Below are positions 7,319 to 15,852 of a stretch of DNA of 32,687 bases, in pieces (position 1 is the first letter of the stretch; the number at the start of each line of letters is the position of its first letter). A model generated the notes under the pieces. That model did not search any database. It had not been told where the DNA came from and saw only the letters and a list, made by a program, of their open reading frames with translations. The stretch comes from Aureococcus anophagefferens (taxonomy: Eukaryota > Sar > Pelagophyceae > Pelagomonadales > Pelagomonadaceae). The position numbers and the translations under genes were made by a program. The DNA lies in contig NW_008705588.1 of the NCBI RefSeq assembly GCF_000186865.1, positions 220,639 through 253,325 of the forward strand, given 5' to 3'.

Positions 7319-7496
7319 AAGGCCAGGCCGCCGAGGGCGACCTCGTTTGGGCCCCCGCGGTCGGAAAGGGCCGCCGCGGGCGACTCAGAAGGGCCGCCGC
7401 GGCGCGAACCCCTCGTAGGAAAAGGCCGCCGCGGCGCGACCCCCGCTACGCTAGTTTCCGGGGACGAGCGTAACGCCGCGCGCTCAGGCGGGATGT
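7319..7496. other. Convergent 3' interval with short GC repeats
   Basis: Between the glycosyltransferase stop and the stop of the minus-strand unknown gene. It contains three GGGCCGCCGCGG-centred direct repeats (about 7365-7440) separated by GCGAACCCCTCGTAG-like spacers. No gene is seen. Confidence 0.5.
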
Positions 7497-7922
7497 TCAC
7501 CCCTTGGCGGCCCAGGGCGACGACTTGCCGAGCTTCGCGCGCCGTCCGGGAACGACGACGTCGTTCACGGGGATGCCGAGCTTCTTGAGCAGGGCCTTGG
7601 AGTCCGCGATGGCCTTCTTCGCCGCCTGCTTGTCGAGGTACTTCCTCGAGAGGCAGGACCCCTCCTGCTCGTAGACCTGGCTCAGCTCCGTGTCCACGTC
7701 CGTCGGATCGAGCATGCGCGCGTACGCCGGCAACCCCGTGAACGGCTTCCGGAACCCCTTCTTCGTCTTCGAGTCCGCCGGCGCCAGACCGCGCATGTAC
7801 TGGACGTAGGCCATCTTGTACGGATCCGGCCGCGGCTTCTGCGGCGGAAGCGGGCCGTACCACTCCTCGTTCTGCTTGCGGATCTTCTCCATGTCCACCT
7901 TGTGCTGGTCGTAGGACGCCAT
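7497..7922 (-). CDS. Unknown conserved-looking 141-aa protein
   Basis: Start chosen at ATG 7922 (MASYDQHKVDMEKIRKQNEE); an earlier in-frame ATG at 7949 would add nine residues. The protein is hydrophilic, basic and without signal peptide or membrane segment. An N-terminal charged helix leads to a Pro-rich segment (GPLPPQKPRPDPYKMAYVQ), then a helical region with LDPTDVDTELSQVYEQEG and AAKKAIADSKALLKKLGIP. I do not recognise the family and propose no function. The absence of internal stops and the lysine/proline patterning make it look like a real gene. It is divergent from the MFS transporter gene, 134 bp away. Confidence 0.6.
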   Translation of the reverse strand: MASYDQHKVDMEKIRKQNEEWYGPLPPQKPRPDPYKMAYVQYMRGLAPADSKTKKGFRKPFTGLPAYARMLDPTDVDTELSQVYEQEGSCLSRKYLDKQAAKKAIADSKALLKKLGIPVNDVVVPGRRAKLGKSSPWAAKG

Positions 7923-8056
7923 CGTCTTTCCGAGATGGGGAGCCCACAAAGCGCGTCAACTTGAGGATCAACATGCCGCAACTAAAAAGGCGACTGAAGG
8001 TGAGGCGACTTGCTCGTAGTCAGTGCCCTCGGCGGTGGTGTTGCGGCTACCGCTGA

Positions 8057-9551
8057 ATGACGATGCGTCGCTCAGCGGTCATATGGCTGCTCGTCGCGTC
8101 GTCGGTGCAGGCGCTCGCCGTGCCGCTGCGCAGGAAGCGCAGTGCTGCAGCACGCAAGAACGTCGTTGCAGCGGCGACGTCGCCCGCGGACGGCGGTGCG
8201 CGGCTGTCCATGTCAGCGTCGAGCGACAGGAGTGTTTTTTCGCCTGAAGATGTGAAGAAATCCGAATCCGTCGCACTTGGTAGGTCCATGCCGCTCGTCT
8301 ACTCGACCGCGGCGCTGCAGAGCGCGTGCTTCGGCGCCATCGGCACGGCGCTGCCGCCGGCGCTCAGCTCGTCGGGCCTCGAGCCGGCCGCGGTCGCGAT
8401 GGTGCTCGGCCGCATCGGCAGCGCCTCCGCGCTCGCGGAGGTGCTGCTCTCGGGCTCGTTCGGGAGCTTCGCGGACGCGGCGGGTCGCACGCAGCGCCCG
8501 CCGAACGGCACGCCTCTTCTCGCCGAGAAATCCGTCCTCGGTAGGTCGGAAACCGCTGCTGCTCGCGGCGCCCGCCGTGACCGTCGCCGCGCGGGCGCTC
8601 GTCGTCGCGGTGCCCGACGTGAGCGTCCTCGTCGCCGCCCGTCTCGTCAGCGCGTTCGCCGTGCCGGTCTACTGGCTCGCGTTCCAGGCGTCGCTCGCCG
8701 ACGTCTACGGCGGCGACGCGAGGAAGCTCGCCGTCGTCGGGAGCCGCATCCAGGCCGCCATGGGACTCGGCTACGCCATCGCGTCGGTGGTCGGCGGCGC
8801 CCTCGCGAGTCGAGACGTGCGCCTCGCCTACGGCGCCTCCTCGATCCTCGGCTGCTGCGTCATAGCGTGCGTGTCGAGGTTCCCCGAGACGCTCCCCGCG
8901 TCGCGCCGCCGCCGCGAGGGCTTCGACGTGCGCCGCGGCTTCCAGCCGTTCGTCTTCCTCAACCTCTTCCGACGAGGGCGGGTCTTCTCCAAGCTCAACG
9001 TCGTCGTCCTTCTCCAGAGCCTGACGAACGGCATGGGCGACCTGTGGCAGGTGTTGGCGCGGGAGCTGCGGAACTGGGGCGCGGCCGCGTGCGGTCGCTA
9101 CGCGGCCCTCGTCGGCGTCGCGTCCATGGCGGGCACGCTCCTCACGGGCCCGTCCATCAGGCGCCTCGGGCCCCGGGGCCACACCTGCGCGTCGACGTCC
9201 GCGTCCGTCGTGAGCTCGGTCCTCCTCGGCCGGGCCACGACCGACGCGGCGGCCTACGGCGCCCTCGTGCCCATCGCGCTCGGCTCGGGCAGGTCGCACG
9301 CCACGACGGCGAGGATCGTGAACTTGGGCACAGACCTCGGCGTCCCGCAGGGCCAGCTCGCCGCGGAGCGCACGGCCCTGAACGCGGTCATCAAGGTCAT
9401 CGCGCCCACGCTCTACGCGGCGCTCTTCGCGTTCGGCGCCCAGCGGGGGCTGATAGCGCTGCCGTTCTACGCGACGGCGTCGCTCCTCGCGGTCTCCGTC
9501 GTCCTCGCCTCGACCATCCAGTACGAATCGTCCGAATCGACCGATAATTGA
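8057..9551 (+). CDS. Major facilitator superfamily transporter with plastid-type presequence, two exons
   Basis: Exons 8057-8483 and 8545-9551, joined by a 61-nt GT-AG intron (phase 1), give 477 residues. The join rebuilds the MFS loop 2-3 signature as ADAAG|RKPLLLAAP, strong support for these splice sites. GTCG occurs at both intron borders. The N-terminus is bipartite: signal peptide MRRSAVIWLLVASSVQALA, then a basic Ala/Ser-rich stretch to about residue 45, as expected for a plastid envelope protein in a secondary-plastid alga. The remainder has about 10-12 hydrophobic segments (for example ALVVAVPDVSVLVAARLVS and LPFYATASLLAVSVVLAS). The substrate cannot be told from sequence. Confidence 0.8.
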
Positions 9552-9736
9552 CACTTTGTCAAGGTTCTCTGGACGGAAGTCTGGACGGGCGCCATCGAGC
9601 GCGCGCCCCCTTCAAAGTCCCCTTCAATAACTAGTCAAAGTTTCCAGATGCACCCCGAAGAAAAATCGAGCGTGCGCTTTGCTAGTTCGCGCCGCTTGCG
9701 TCGTCGTCGTTTCGAGACAACAAACCACTCATCAGC
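9552..9736. other. Intergenic, MFS gene to disordered-protein gene
   Basis: No gene is seen. It holds near-repeats CTTCAAAGTCCCCTTCAATA and AGTCAAAGTTTCC (about 9609-9645). A short upstream ORF beginning at ATG 9648 overlaps the next gene in a different frame. Confidence 0.4.
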
Positions 9737-10540
9737 ATGTCTGCCTGCTTCACGAGTGTCCAGGCCTATAACGGCTGCGCGGGATTTCGTCCCGGCGACA
9801 GCGACCCGCGCCAAAACATGCCCCAGCAGCGCATCTGGCAACAGCGCATCTGGAAGCCCGTCCCATGGTCTCCCAGCGTGCCAAAGACCAAGAGCGCGAA
9901 GCAGCAGCGCAAGGCCGCGCTGAACACGAACGACGTCTTCAGCGCCGAGAGCCTCGCCAAGCACAAGGTGTCGATCGCGGACGTGCTCCTGTCGGAGCCG
10001 CAAGCTCCGGCCTCGCCGGCGAAGCGGGAGCGCGCTCCCGCCGACTCCGCCGCGGTGGCGGCGTCGCAGGGCGACGCGGAGACGATCCTCGCTGACGAGA
10101 GCGCCTGGCCAGCGCTGAAGACGAAGACGGTCGCGCCGCCCGAGGAGGCCGGCGGCGAGGACGACTGGGAGATGATGTCGGAGGCGACGACGGAGGCGTC
10201 GGAGGCGTCGAGCGCCTGGGAGCTCCTGTCCACGGACGAGGACTCGTGGCGGGTCGTCGGGCAGCCCCTCACGTTCAAGGAACACGTGACGGGCGACGGC
10301 GCGATGGCCGCGCCGGCGCGGCCGCGGACCAAGGCCCCGCCGCGGCGCGTCACTCCCGAACCTCTCCCGCAGCTCGACGAGGACCACGAGTGCGCGGCGC
10401 CCGTCGGTCACGCCGATCTCGAGTACGCGCAGCGGCAGCGGCGCACGAAGCAGTCCGCCGCGAGCCGCGACCGCCGCGTCGCGCAGAAGGCGGCCGCCAA
10501 GCTGAAGGCGGCCGCCAAGCTGAAGAAGGCCGCCAAGTGA
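9737..10540 (+). CDS. Disordered acidic/basic protein, function unknown
   Basis: A 267-residue single-exon ORF from ATG 9737. It contains a short duplication QQRIWQQRIWKPVPW near residue 35, acidic Trp-bearing segments (DDWEMMSEATTEASEA, SSAWELLSTDEDSW) at about 140-175, and a basic C-terminus with the short repeat AAAKLKAAAKLKKAAK. Composition predicts intrinsic disorder. Acidic Trp patches and a basic tail suggest protein or nucleic-acid contacts, but I do not recognise a family. It is convergent with eIF3d, with 62 bp between the stops. Confidence 0.6.
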   Translation: MSACFTSVQAYNGCAGFRPGDSDPRQNMPQQRIWQQRIWKPVPWSPSVPKTKSAKQQRKAALNTNDVFSAESLAKHKVSIADVLLSEPQAPASPAKRERAPADSAAVAASQGDAETILADESAWPALKTKTVAPPEEAGGEDDWEMMSEATTEASEASSAWELLSTDEDSWRVVGQPLTFKEHVTGDGAMAAPARPRTKAPPRRVTPEPLPQLDEDHECAAPVGHADLEYAQRQRRTKQSAASRDRRVAQKAAAKLKAAAKLKKAAK

Positions 10541-10602
10541 CCGGGCGCGCGGGGTCATCTAAGCCGGAGGATTAGTCCGCGGCGCCTCGAGACGCGGCGC
10601 GC

Positions 10603-12342
10603 TCAGTCGCTCTCATCGCTGTCGTTTTCGTTCTGCAGCTCGACGTCGTCCTCGTCGGACTCGTCGTCGAACGTGTTGTTGGGGACGGCGTAGATGCGGA
10701 CGATGGGCTTGGCGCCGTCGCGGGCGATGACGTACTTGCCGTCATCGTAGGAGAGGAGGAGGTCGACGAGCATCTTGATGATGCCCCACATGTTGTTCAC
10801 GTTGAGCGTGATCTGCGTGGCGAACTCGCGGGGCTTGTAGAACTGCGTCGCGAGGACGACGTGGTCGTAGGGGTTCGTGCGCGCGACGCGCGACACGTAG
10901 CCGAGCTTCATCTGCTCGGCGCCCGCGAGGATCGACTGCGCCGTCCAGCGCGCGAGCTTGCACGAGTTGTTCTTGAGCTCCGTGGCGAGCACGGCGCCGC
11001 GCTGCGAGTCGATCTTCTGGCGCCACTCGACGCCGCCGCTGAGCTTGGAGTCCCACTCGTTGAGGCAGTAGGCGGTCATCTTGTGCTTCTCGCCGCGCTT
11101 CTCGACGAGGCCGTGGAGCTCCGTGCGCGCGACGATGGTGTGCTCGCCGAGCGCGAACTTGCGGTAGCGGTACGCCATGGACGCGGGCTTGGACTCGGAC
11201 TCGGCGTCGGCGAAGGGGTTCGGGAGCGCCATCTTCTCCGGGGCGGGGTCCGTCTTGAGGATCTGCTGCGAGAAGTTCTGGTTGATCATCGTCGCCTCGA
11301 TGCTGAGCTTCTCGGGCGTGTTGATCTCGTCCGCGGGCTTCTTGTCCTTGTCGTCCTCCTGGTCCGGGTTGGGCGCGACGGGCGGCTCGTGCGACGTCTC
11401 GCTGACCGTGAGGAAGTCGAACGCGGCGGTGTCGCGCTTGTCGAAGACGAGCGTGCCGTCGAGCTTCTGGACGATGACGTCCCAGGGGTAGACGGACCGC
11501 GGGCTCGCCATGAGCAGGCTGAAGATCGCGTCCGTGCCGTAGACCGTGCCCGCCTGCTCCTCCGCGAGCTTCTCGATGGCCGGGTCGTCCGTCGTCGTCA
11601 CGTAGTAGAACTCGCGGTTCTCGCACCGCTGGAGCGGCTTGTCCGCGCGCGTCGACAGGCGGTCGTACGCGTCGTTGTACGTGCCGAGCTCGCCGGCCCA
11701 GAGCAGGTCGGTGGCCTCGGGCACCTTGGTGCTCAGCTTCGTCAGCTGCGCGAGGTCGAACTCCTCGACGCACTTCCAGTCCGCCGCGACCTTGACGCTG
11801 CTGCCGCGGTCCACGCGCTGCACGCGGTCCCGGCGCCCCCAGCCGCGGCCGCGGCCGCGGCCGCCCTTGCCGTTCTTGCCGCCCTTGGCCTGCTGGTTCC
11901 CGCGGCCGCCCTTGCCGCCCTTGCCGAACTGGTCCTGCTGGCCCTGGCCCCGGCCGCCCTTGCCCCAGGCGCCGCGGCCGCGGCCCCGCGTCTGCCAGGG
12001 CTTCTTGAAACCCTGGTTGAAACGCGACGTCTTCGCCTTGGCCGTGTCGACGAGGTGGAAGCTCGAGTCCTCGACCGCGTCGTACTTGTACTGGAACTCC
12101 TCGTTTTTGAAGTCGTCCCCGGCGCGGTTCTCCCGGTCGCGGCGGTACTTTTGCTTCGCGCTGTAGTAGCTCGACATGGTGAAGTCCGCCGCGCGCCCGA
12201 GCCGGTCGCCCTTGCCGAAGGGGGCGTAGGGCACGTCGACGAACTGCTGCGGCAGGTTCTCCGACGTCGGTCCCCACGAGTCCTTGTTGTGGTGCACCAC
12301 GGGCGGGCTGAAGGGCACTGACTTGGCCGTCATCTCCGCCAT
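10603..12342 (-). CDS. eIF3d: Translation initiation factor eIF3 subunit D
   Basis: A 579-residue intronless ORF from ATG 12342. The N-terminus [20 protein letters not shown] and [12 protein letters not shown] are diagnostic of eIF3d (Moe1/p66), the eIF3 subunit that contacts mRNA caps and bridges to the 40S ribosome. Between residues about 115 and 175 lies an RGG/GKGG-rich, probably RNA-binding segment. The globular part follows ([62 protein letters not shown]), and the C-terminus is a highly acidic tail ([20 protein letters not shown]), as in the family. Length is close to animal eIF3d. It acts in the cytosol. The upstream region carries the GGTAATTACC arrays, which may be part of its promoter. 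Confidence 0.95.
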   Translation of the reverse strand: MAEMTAKSVPFSPPVVHHNKDSWGPTSENLPQQFVDVPYAPFGKGDRLGRAADFTMSSYYSAKQKYRRDRENRAGDDFKNEEFQYKYDAVEDSSFHLVDTAKAKTSRFNQGFKKPWQTRGRGRGAWGKGGRGQGQQDQFGKGGKGGRGNQQAKGGKNGKGGRGRGRGWGRRDRVQRVDRGSSVKVAADWKCVEEFDLAQLTKLSTKVPEATDLLWAGELGTYNDAYDRLSTRADKPLQRCENREFYYVTTTDDPAIEKLAEEQAGTVYGTDAIFSLLMASPRSVYPWDVIVQKLDGTLVFDKRDTAAFDFLTVSETSHEPPVAPNPDQEDDKDKKPADEINTPEKLSIEATMINQNFSQQILKTDPAPEKMALPNPFADAESESKPASMAYRYRKFALGEHTIVARTELHGLVEKRGEKHKMTAYCLNEWDSKLSGGVEWRQKIDSQRGAVLATELKNNSCKLARWTAQSILAGAEQMKLGYVSRVARTNPYDHVVLATQFYKPREFATQITLNVNNMWGIIKMLVDLLLSYDDGKYVIARDGAKPIVRIYAVPNNTFDDESDEDDVELQNENDSDESD

Positions 12343-12451
12343 GCTGTCGACGAGGCAGGCGATTTGGGCGAGCTGGAGTCGATCGCGCCCGAGCTCGATT
12401 TGCTCCGCCGGCTATGGGGGCCGGATTACCGGGTAATGCCCGGGAGGCCTC

Positions 12452-12512
12452 GGTAATTACCGGTAATTACCGGGTAATTACCGCACAAGGGTAATTACGA
12501 AGGGTAATTACC
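12452..12512. repeat. GGTAATTACC palindrome cluster, left
   Basis: Four perfect copies (12452, 12462, 12473, 12503) and one imperfect copy (12490) of the 10-bp palindrome GGTAATTACC, partly back to back. The centre TAATTA is the kind of sequence homeodomain-type factors bind, but no factor is implied by the sequence. Confidence 0.9.
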
Positions 12513-12830
12513 CGGTAATCAGGGCGTCCGCGGACGGCTAGAGGCGGTATGGCGGCTCGAAAGGACCACCGCGAACCCGCGTGTCGACCGAATTCTCTTT
12601 TAGGTGGCTTCCACGCGACAACGCCGGCGGCGCGCTACGGCGTGGGGGGCGTCGCCCGGCGCGCCCGTCGCGACGTCGCGACGAGCAGCCGCTCGGTCGC
12701 GGTTTCGCGCCGCGCGTCGACCGCGATGCGAAACACGACCGCGACGGGCCGCGACGCTCGGATCGTCAGCCACGTGTACTAGCGGACCGCGGCCTGTACG
12801 CGGATTACCCGGTATCGAATTATGGCACCG

Positions 12831-12860
12831 GGTAATTACCGGTAATTACCGGTAATTACC
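12831..12860. repeat. GGTAATTACC palindrome cluster, right
   Basis: Three perfect back-to-back copies (12831, 12841, 12851), followed by ATTACCGGTAATATACC. With the left cluster it brackets about 320 bp of GC-rich DNA, which would suit the ends of a small inserted element or two cis-regulatory arrays. Confidence 0.9.
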
Positions 12861-13147
12861 ATTACCGGTAATATACCGCCAAATTACTCCGGCGGCTATA
12901 CCGCCGGCGGACCCCCGGCCAAGCGCTGCGCGCTGCGCGCAGGCCTCGCCGAGGGCCCGTGCCCCGTTTGTAGCGAAGCCTTACCCCTCCCCCCCGGAGA
13001 AAAAAACACCCTGCAACAACCGACGAACCCGAGATCCACGGATGCTTTCTACTTGGGCAAGCGCGCGCGGCGCTTCCGCGGCCCGCGCCGTTCGCGGCGG
13101 GGGTTCCTGGGCGCTTCGCCGTGCCACGCGTCGGTGGGTGCGCTTGC

Positions 13148-13843
13148 TCAGTCGCGGCGCCTGGAGGGGCTGCGGCTCGCCGACTTGCTGCGGGACCGGG
13201 ACCGGTCGCGGCGGCGGCGAGGCGCCTCGTCTCTGTCGTCGTCGCGGCGGCGGCGATCGTCTCGGCGGCGCTCGAAGGAGCGCGAGCGCGACCTGGAGCG
13301 GCGGCGGTCGTCGTAGCGGCCGCCGCCGCCGCCTCCTCCGCGGCGATAGTCGTCGTCGTAGCGGCGGCGCGGCGGACTCCGGCGGCGGTCGTCGTAGCGG
13401 CCGCCCGGCGGCCCGCGGCGGCCGCCGCCCTGGGACCGCGGGTCGACGCGCGCCATCTCCTCGGGGCGCTTGCGCTTCTGCGCCGCGAGGAGCACCTTTA
13501 TCACGCGGCCGTCGAGGTCCTTGCCGTCGAGGCCGGCGATGGCCTCGTCCGCCTCGGCTTTGCACGACATCTCGATGAACGCGAAGCCGCGCGGCTCGCG
13601 CGTCATGTAGTCGAGCGGAATGTACACGTCCTTGACGCTCCCGAACTTTTCGAACTCCTCGCGCAAATCTTCCTTGGAGAGTTTGAAGGTCAGGTTGCGG
13701 ACGAGGACGCTCACGCCTTCCTCTCGGCGCGACTCGCTGCGCTCGCCGCCGCGATCGCCGCCGTTGCGATCCCCGCGGCGCTCGTCGTCGCGGTCCCCGC
13801 GGCGCTCGCCGTCGCGGTCCCCGCGGCGCTCGTCGTCGCTCAT
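13148..13843 (-). CDS. SR-type splicing factor: one RRM plus Arg/Gly/Ser-rich tail
   Basis: A 231-residue protein from ATG 13843. Residues 1-35 are an Asp/Arg/Gly repeat (ERRGDRDGERRGDRDDERRG). An RRM follows with RNP2 VLVRNLTF and RNP1 RGFAFIEM, in the order of SRSF2/SC35-type RRMs (SKEDLREEFEKFGSVKDVYI, DGKDLDGRVIKV). After it come a Gly/Arg/Tyr-rich segment (RRGGGGGGGRYDDRR) and an RS domain (RSRSRSRSFERRR, RDRSRSRSKSASRSPS). SR proteins bind exonic enhancers and recruit the spliceosome in the nucleus, typically regulated by Ser phosphorylation of the RS tail. The gene is divergent from the PhyH-like gene, 73 bp away. Which SR paralogue it is cannot be fixed. Confidence 0.88.
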   Translation of the reverse strand: MSDDERRGDRDGERRGDRDDERRGDRNGGDRGGERSESRREEGVSVLVRNLTFKLSKEDLREEFEKFGSVKDVYIPLDYMTREPRGFAFIEMSCKAEADEAIAGLDGKDLDGRVIKVLLAAQKRKRPEEMARVDPRSQGGGRRGPPGGRYDDRRRSPPRRRYDDDYRRGGGGGGGRYDDRRRSRSRSRSFERRRDDRRRRDDDRDEAPRRRRDRSRSRSKSASRSPSRRRD

Positions 13844-13916
13844 GGTGTCTGTCGCGCGCGCGTTTTGGCGCGTCGACGAGCTCGGCGAGCGGCTGGTCGA
13901 TCTCCACAACGCAGCT
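13844..13916. promoter_or_regulatory. Divergent promoter interval, SR protein / PhyH-like gene
   Basis: Seventy-three base pairs lie between the divergent ATGs, so promoter elements must be shared or lie within the flanking genes. No defined motif was identified. Confidence 0.4.
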
Positions 13917-15023
13917 ATGGCCGCTGCGGCAGCGGTTAGTCCGCCTCCCGCGGAGGCGTCCAAGCCCGCGCCACCCCCAGACGGCGCATCAAACACAGCA
14001 GATGCCTCCGCGCCAGCCTCAGACGCAGCGGCTGCGCCCACCGACCGCGAGAAGAAGCTGCAAGCGCTCATGGAGCGCTCCAAGCAGCGCGGCGACGAGA
14101 AGGCGGCGCTCCAGAAGAAGCTGATGATGAAGCTCTACCTGGAGGGCCTCAAGGCGAAGACGCGCAAGGCCAAGGCCGCGGAGGCAGCGGCCAAGCCGCA
14201 GCCGCCGCCGCCGCCGCCGGACGCGTCGAAGCGCCCGCCCGCCGCCGACGTCGACGCGCGCGCGCTGACGCACGCGGTGCGCGGCGACGACGACGCCGAG
14301 GCCGCGCGAGCGTGCGCGCGCGCCGTCGCCGGTAGCCTGCGGACCCACGGGTGCGCGTGCATGGCGACGAGCGCGGCGATCGCCCCGGAGGTCGTGGCGA
14401 CGTGCCTCGCGACGTGCGAGCGCGCGCTGGACGGCGTCAAGACCAAGGAGATCGTGACCCGGAACCGCCGGCGCTTCGACGTCGTCGCCGGCGTCGAGGG
14501 CGCGCCGCCCGTCGTCGGCCTCGCCAAGGGCGGGCCCTGGATGCGCGCCGTGCGGCGCCTGCTCGGCGTCGACTGCGCGCTCCTCAAGTCGGGCGTCGTG
14601 GCGGCGCTCCCCGGCGCCGAGACGCAGGCCATCCACGCCGACGGCAAGCACCTCTTCGCCGACGACGAGGACGAGGACGCGCGGAACGCGCACCTGCCGC
14701 CCCACTGCGTGACGGTCTTCGTGCCCCTCGTGGACATGGCGCCCGAGCTCGGACCGACGGAGTACTTCGCCGGGACGCACCGGCGCGACGGCGACGCGGA
14801 CCACTACAAGGCCGCGAACGCGGGCCGGGTCGCCGGCGTCTCGTTCGCGGACGCCAAGGCGGGGGACGCCATCCTCTTCGACTACCGCGTCCTCCACCGC
14901 GGCCTCGCGAACACCTCGGCGAAGCCGAGGCCCTTGCTCTACTTCACCTACGGGCGCGCCTGGTTCACGGACGCCACGAACTACTCCGCGCTCTCCATCT
15001 ACGACGCCGAGGCGACGGCCTAG
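13917..15023 (+). CDS. PhyH-like 2OG-Fe(II) dioxygenase with N-terminal coiled coil
   Basis: A 368-residue single-exon protein from ATG 13917. Residues about 42-93 are a charged helix (REKKLQALMERSKQRGDEK), followed by a Pro run and then a catalytic domain. Fe ligands are H240-x-D242 (in AIHADGKHLF) and H327 (in RVLHRGLANTS), with the 2OG-binding Arg in KPRPLLYFTYGRAWF. The GPTEYFAGTHRR segment between them is typical of phytanoyl-CoA dioxygenase-like enzymes. The family hydroxylates lipids or small molecules; the substrate is unknown. No targeting signal is evident, so a cytosolic site is likely. An in-frame upstream ATG at 13842 overlaps the divergent gene and is not preferred. Confidence 0.82.
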   Translation: MAAAAAVSPPPAEASKPAPPPDGASNTADASAPASDAAAAPTDREKKLQALMERSKQRGDEKAALQKKLMMKLYLEGLKAKTRKAKAAEAAAKPQPPPPPPDASKRPPAADVDARALTHAVRGDDDAEAARACARAVAGSLRTHGCACMATSAAIAPEVVATCLATCERALDGVKTKEIVTRNRRRFDVVAGVEGAPPVVGLAKGGPWMRAVRRLLGVDCALLKSGVVAALPGAETQAIHADGKHLFADDEDEDARNAHLPPHCVTVFVPLVDMAPELGPTEYFAGTHRRDGDADHYKAANAGRVAGVSFADAKAGDAILFDYRVLHRGLANTSAKPRPLLYFTYGRAWFTDATNYSALSIYDAEATA

Positions 15024-15028
15024 ATTTT

Positions 15029-15790
15029 TTACTTAGCGCAGAGGGGCGCTGCCCCCGGCGCCGGCGCCGGCTGTCGCGCCGCCGAGAGCCACGCCTTCGC
15101 GGCGGTCCTCGAGCTCTTCAGCGCGGCGGCCGCCGCGGGCTCGTCGAACGCGCCGCCCTCGCCGCCGTCGTCCAGCTCGGACTCGAGCAGCTGGACGGCG
15201 TCCAACACATCGTTTCGCAGCAGATCGAGGTAGTCCAACGACGCGATCGCGTTCGATCGCGCGCGCTCGACGTACAGGTCCTCGCCGGCGACCGCGGTCG
15301 TCTGCCGGCCGCCGCGCGCGGGCGCCGTGACTTCGAACGTCATGTCCGCTTCGACGGCGTTGATGCTGCGGCGGAGCGCGTTGCCCACGGTCGGCAACGG
15401 CCGCTCGTAGTTGCCCTTGAAGAGCCGCGCGGACCGCGGCACGTTGCCGCCGACCTTGGGCAGCGCCGCGTCCGTGAACGGCAGCCCTCGCAGCACGTCG
15501 CGCGCGCAGCCGCGGTCAGTGAGGGAGAGGGCGTCGAGGATCTGTACGGCCGTGGCCACGTCCGCGCGCGCCGCGTCCGGCTGCGGCGGCGGCGGCGCTG
15601 CGACCGCCGGCGCCGCGGCGAGCGCCACGGCGAGCCCGACGCCGCAGCAGTGCTGCTGTAGAGTTGTGACGGGCGCGAGCCCGACGCCGCAGCTTTGCTG
15701 CTTTAGCTGTGTGACGGGCGTTCGCAGCGCTGTCGCCGTCGCGAGAAGCGCGACCGCGAGGCGCTGGCAGCGCTGCGATGCCGAGCCCAT
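15029..15790 (-). CDS. Probable plastid (thylakoid-lumen) protein, function unknown
   Basis: A 253-residue protein from ATG 15790. The presequence appears tripartite: a signal peptide (SQRCQRLAVALLATATA), a region with a 15-residue tandem duplication (PVTQLKQQSCGVGLA / PVTTLQQHCCGVGLA), then a second hydrophobic segment ending in an AxA-type site (VALAAAPAVA|APPPP), as for proteins sent to the thylakoid lumen in secondary plastids. The mature part is helical and unrecognised (ALPKVGGNVPRSARLFKGNY, SNAIASLDYLDLLRNDVLDA), with a disordered Ala/Pro tail. Location is inferred from presequence logic. It is convergent with the PhyH-like gene (5 bp between stops) and divergent from the FAD oxidoreductase (62 bp). 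Confidence 0.65.
   Translation of the reverse strand: MGSASQRCQRLAVALLATATALRTPVTQLKQQSCGVGLAPVTTLQQHCCGVGLAVALAAAPAVAAPPPPQPDAARADVATAVQILDALSLTDRGCARDVLRGLPFTDAALPKVGGNVPRSARLFKGNYERPLPTVGNALRRSINAVEADMTFEVTAPARGGRQTTAVAGEDLYVERARSNAIASLDYLDLLRNDVLDAVQLLESELDDGGEGGAFDEPAAAAALKSSRTAAKAWLSAARQPAPAPGAAPLCAK
15630..15719. repeat. 45-bp tandem duplication inside a presequence-coding region
   Basis: Two 45-bp units (15630-15674 and 15675-15719), each starting GCGAGCCCGACGCCGCAG on the plus strand. They keep the frame and duplicate 15 residues of the targeting peptide. The units have diverged at several sites, mainly in the CAG/CTG-rich part. Confidence 0.9.
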
Positions 15791-15852
15791 GTCGGTCGCA
15801 ATCGGAGTGAAGCAGTCAACACCACTTCAAGCACCCACTTCGCGCACGAAAC

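Larger units (their letters stand above)
12343..13147. other. 805-bp intergenic region between eIF3d and the SR-protein gene
   Basis: Contains no convincing gene. The small ORFs here are arginine-rich and lack any family pattern. The notable content is two clusters of the palindrome GGTAATTACC (12452-12512 and 12831-12860) in otherwise GC-rich DNA. The right part (12960-13147) is presumably the 3' UTR of the SR-protein gene. Confidence 0.6.

Noticed and set aside
10861..12321. A 486-codon open frame antisense to eIF3d
   Set aside because: It lacks family motifs and has the Leu/Val/Arg-rich composition of a reversed GC-rich gene; the sense strand is unambiguous eIF3d.
12549..12782. A 77-codon ORF between the GGTAATTACC clusters, possibly a mobile-element protein
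   Set aside because: The translation is Arg/Ala-rich, without any transposase or DNA-binding pattern, and an ORF this short is expected by chance at this GC content.
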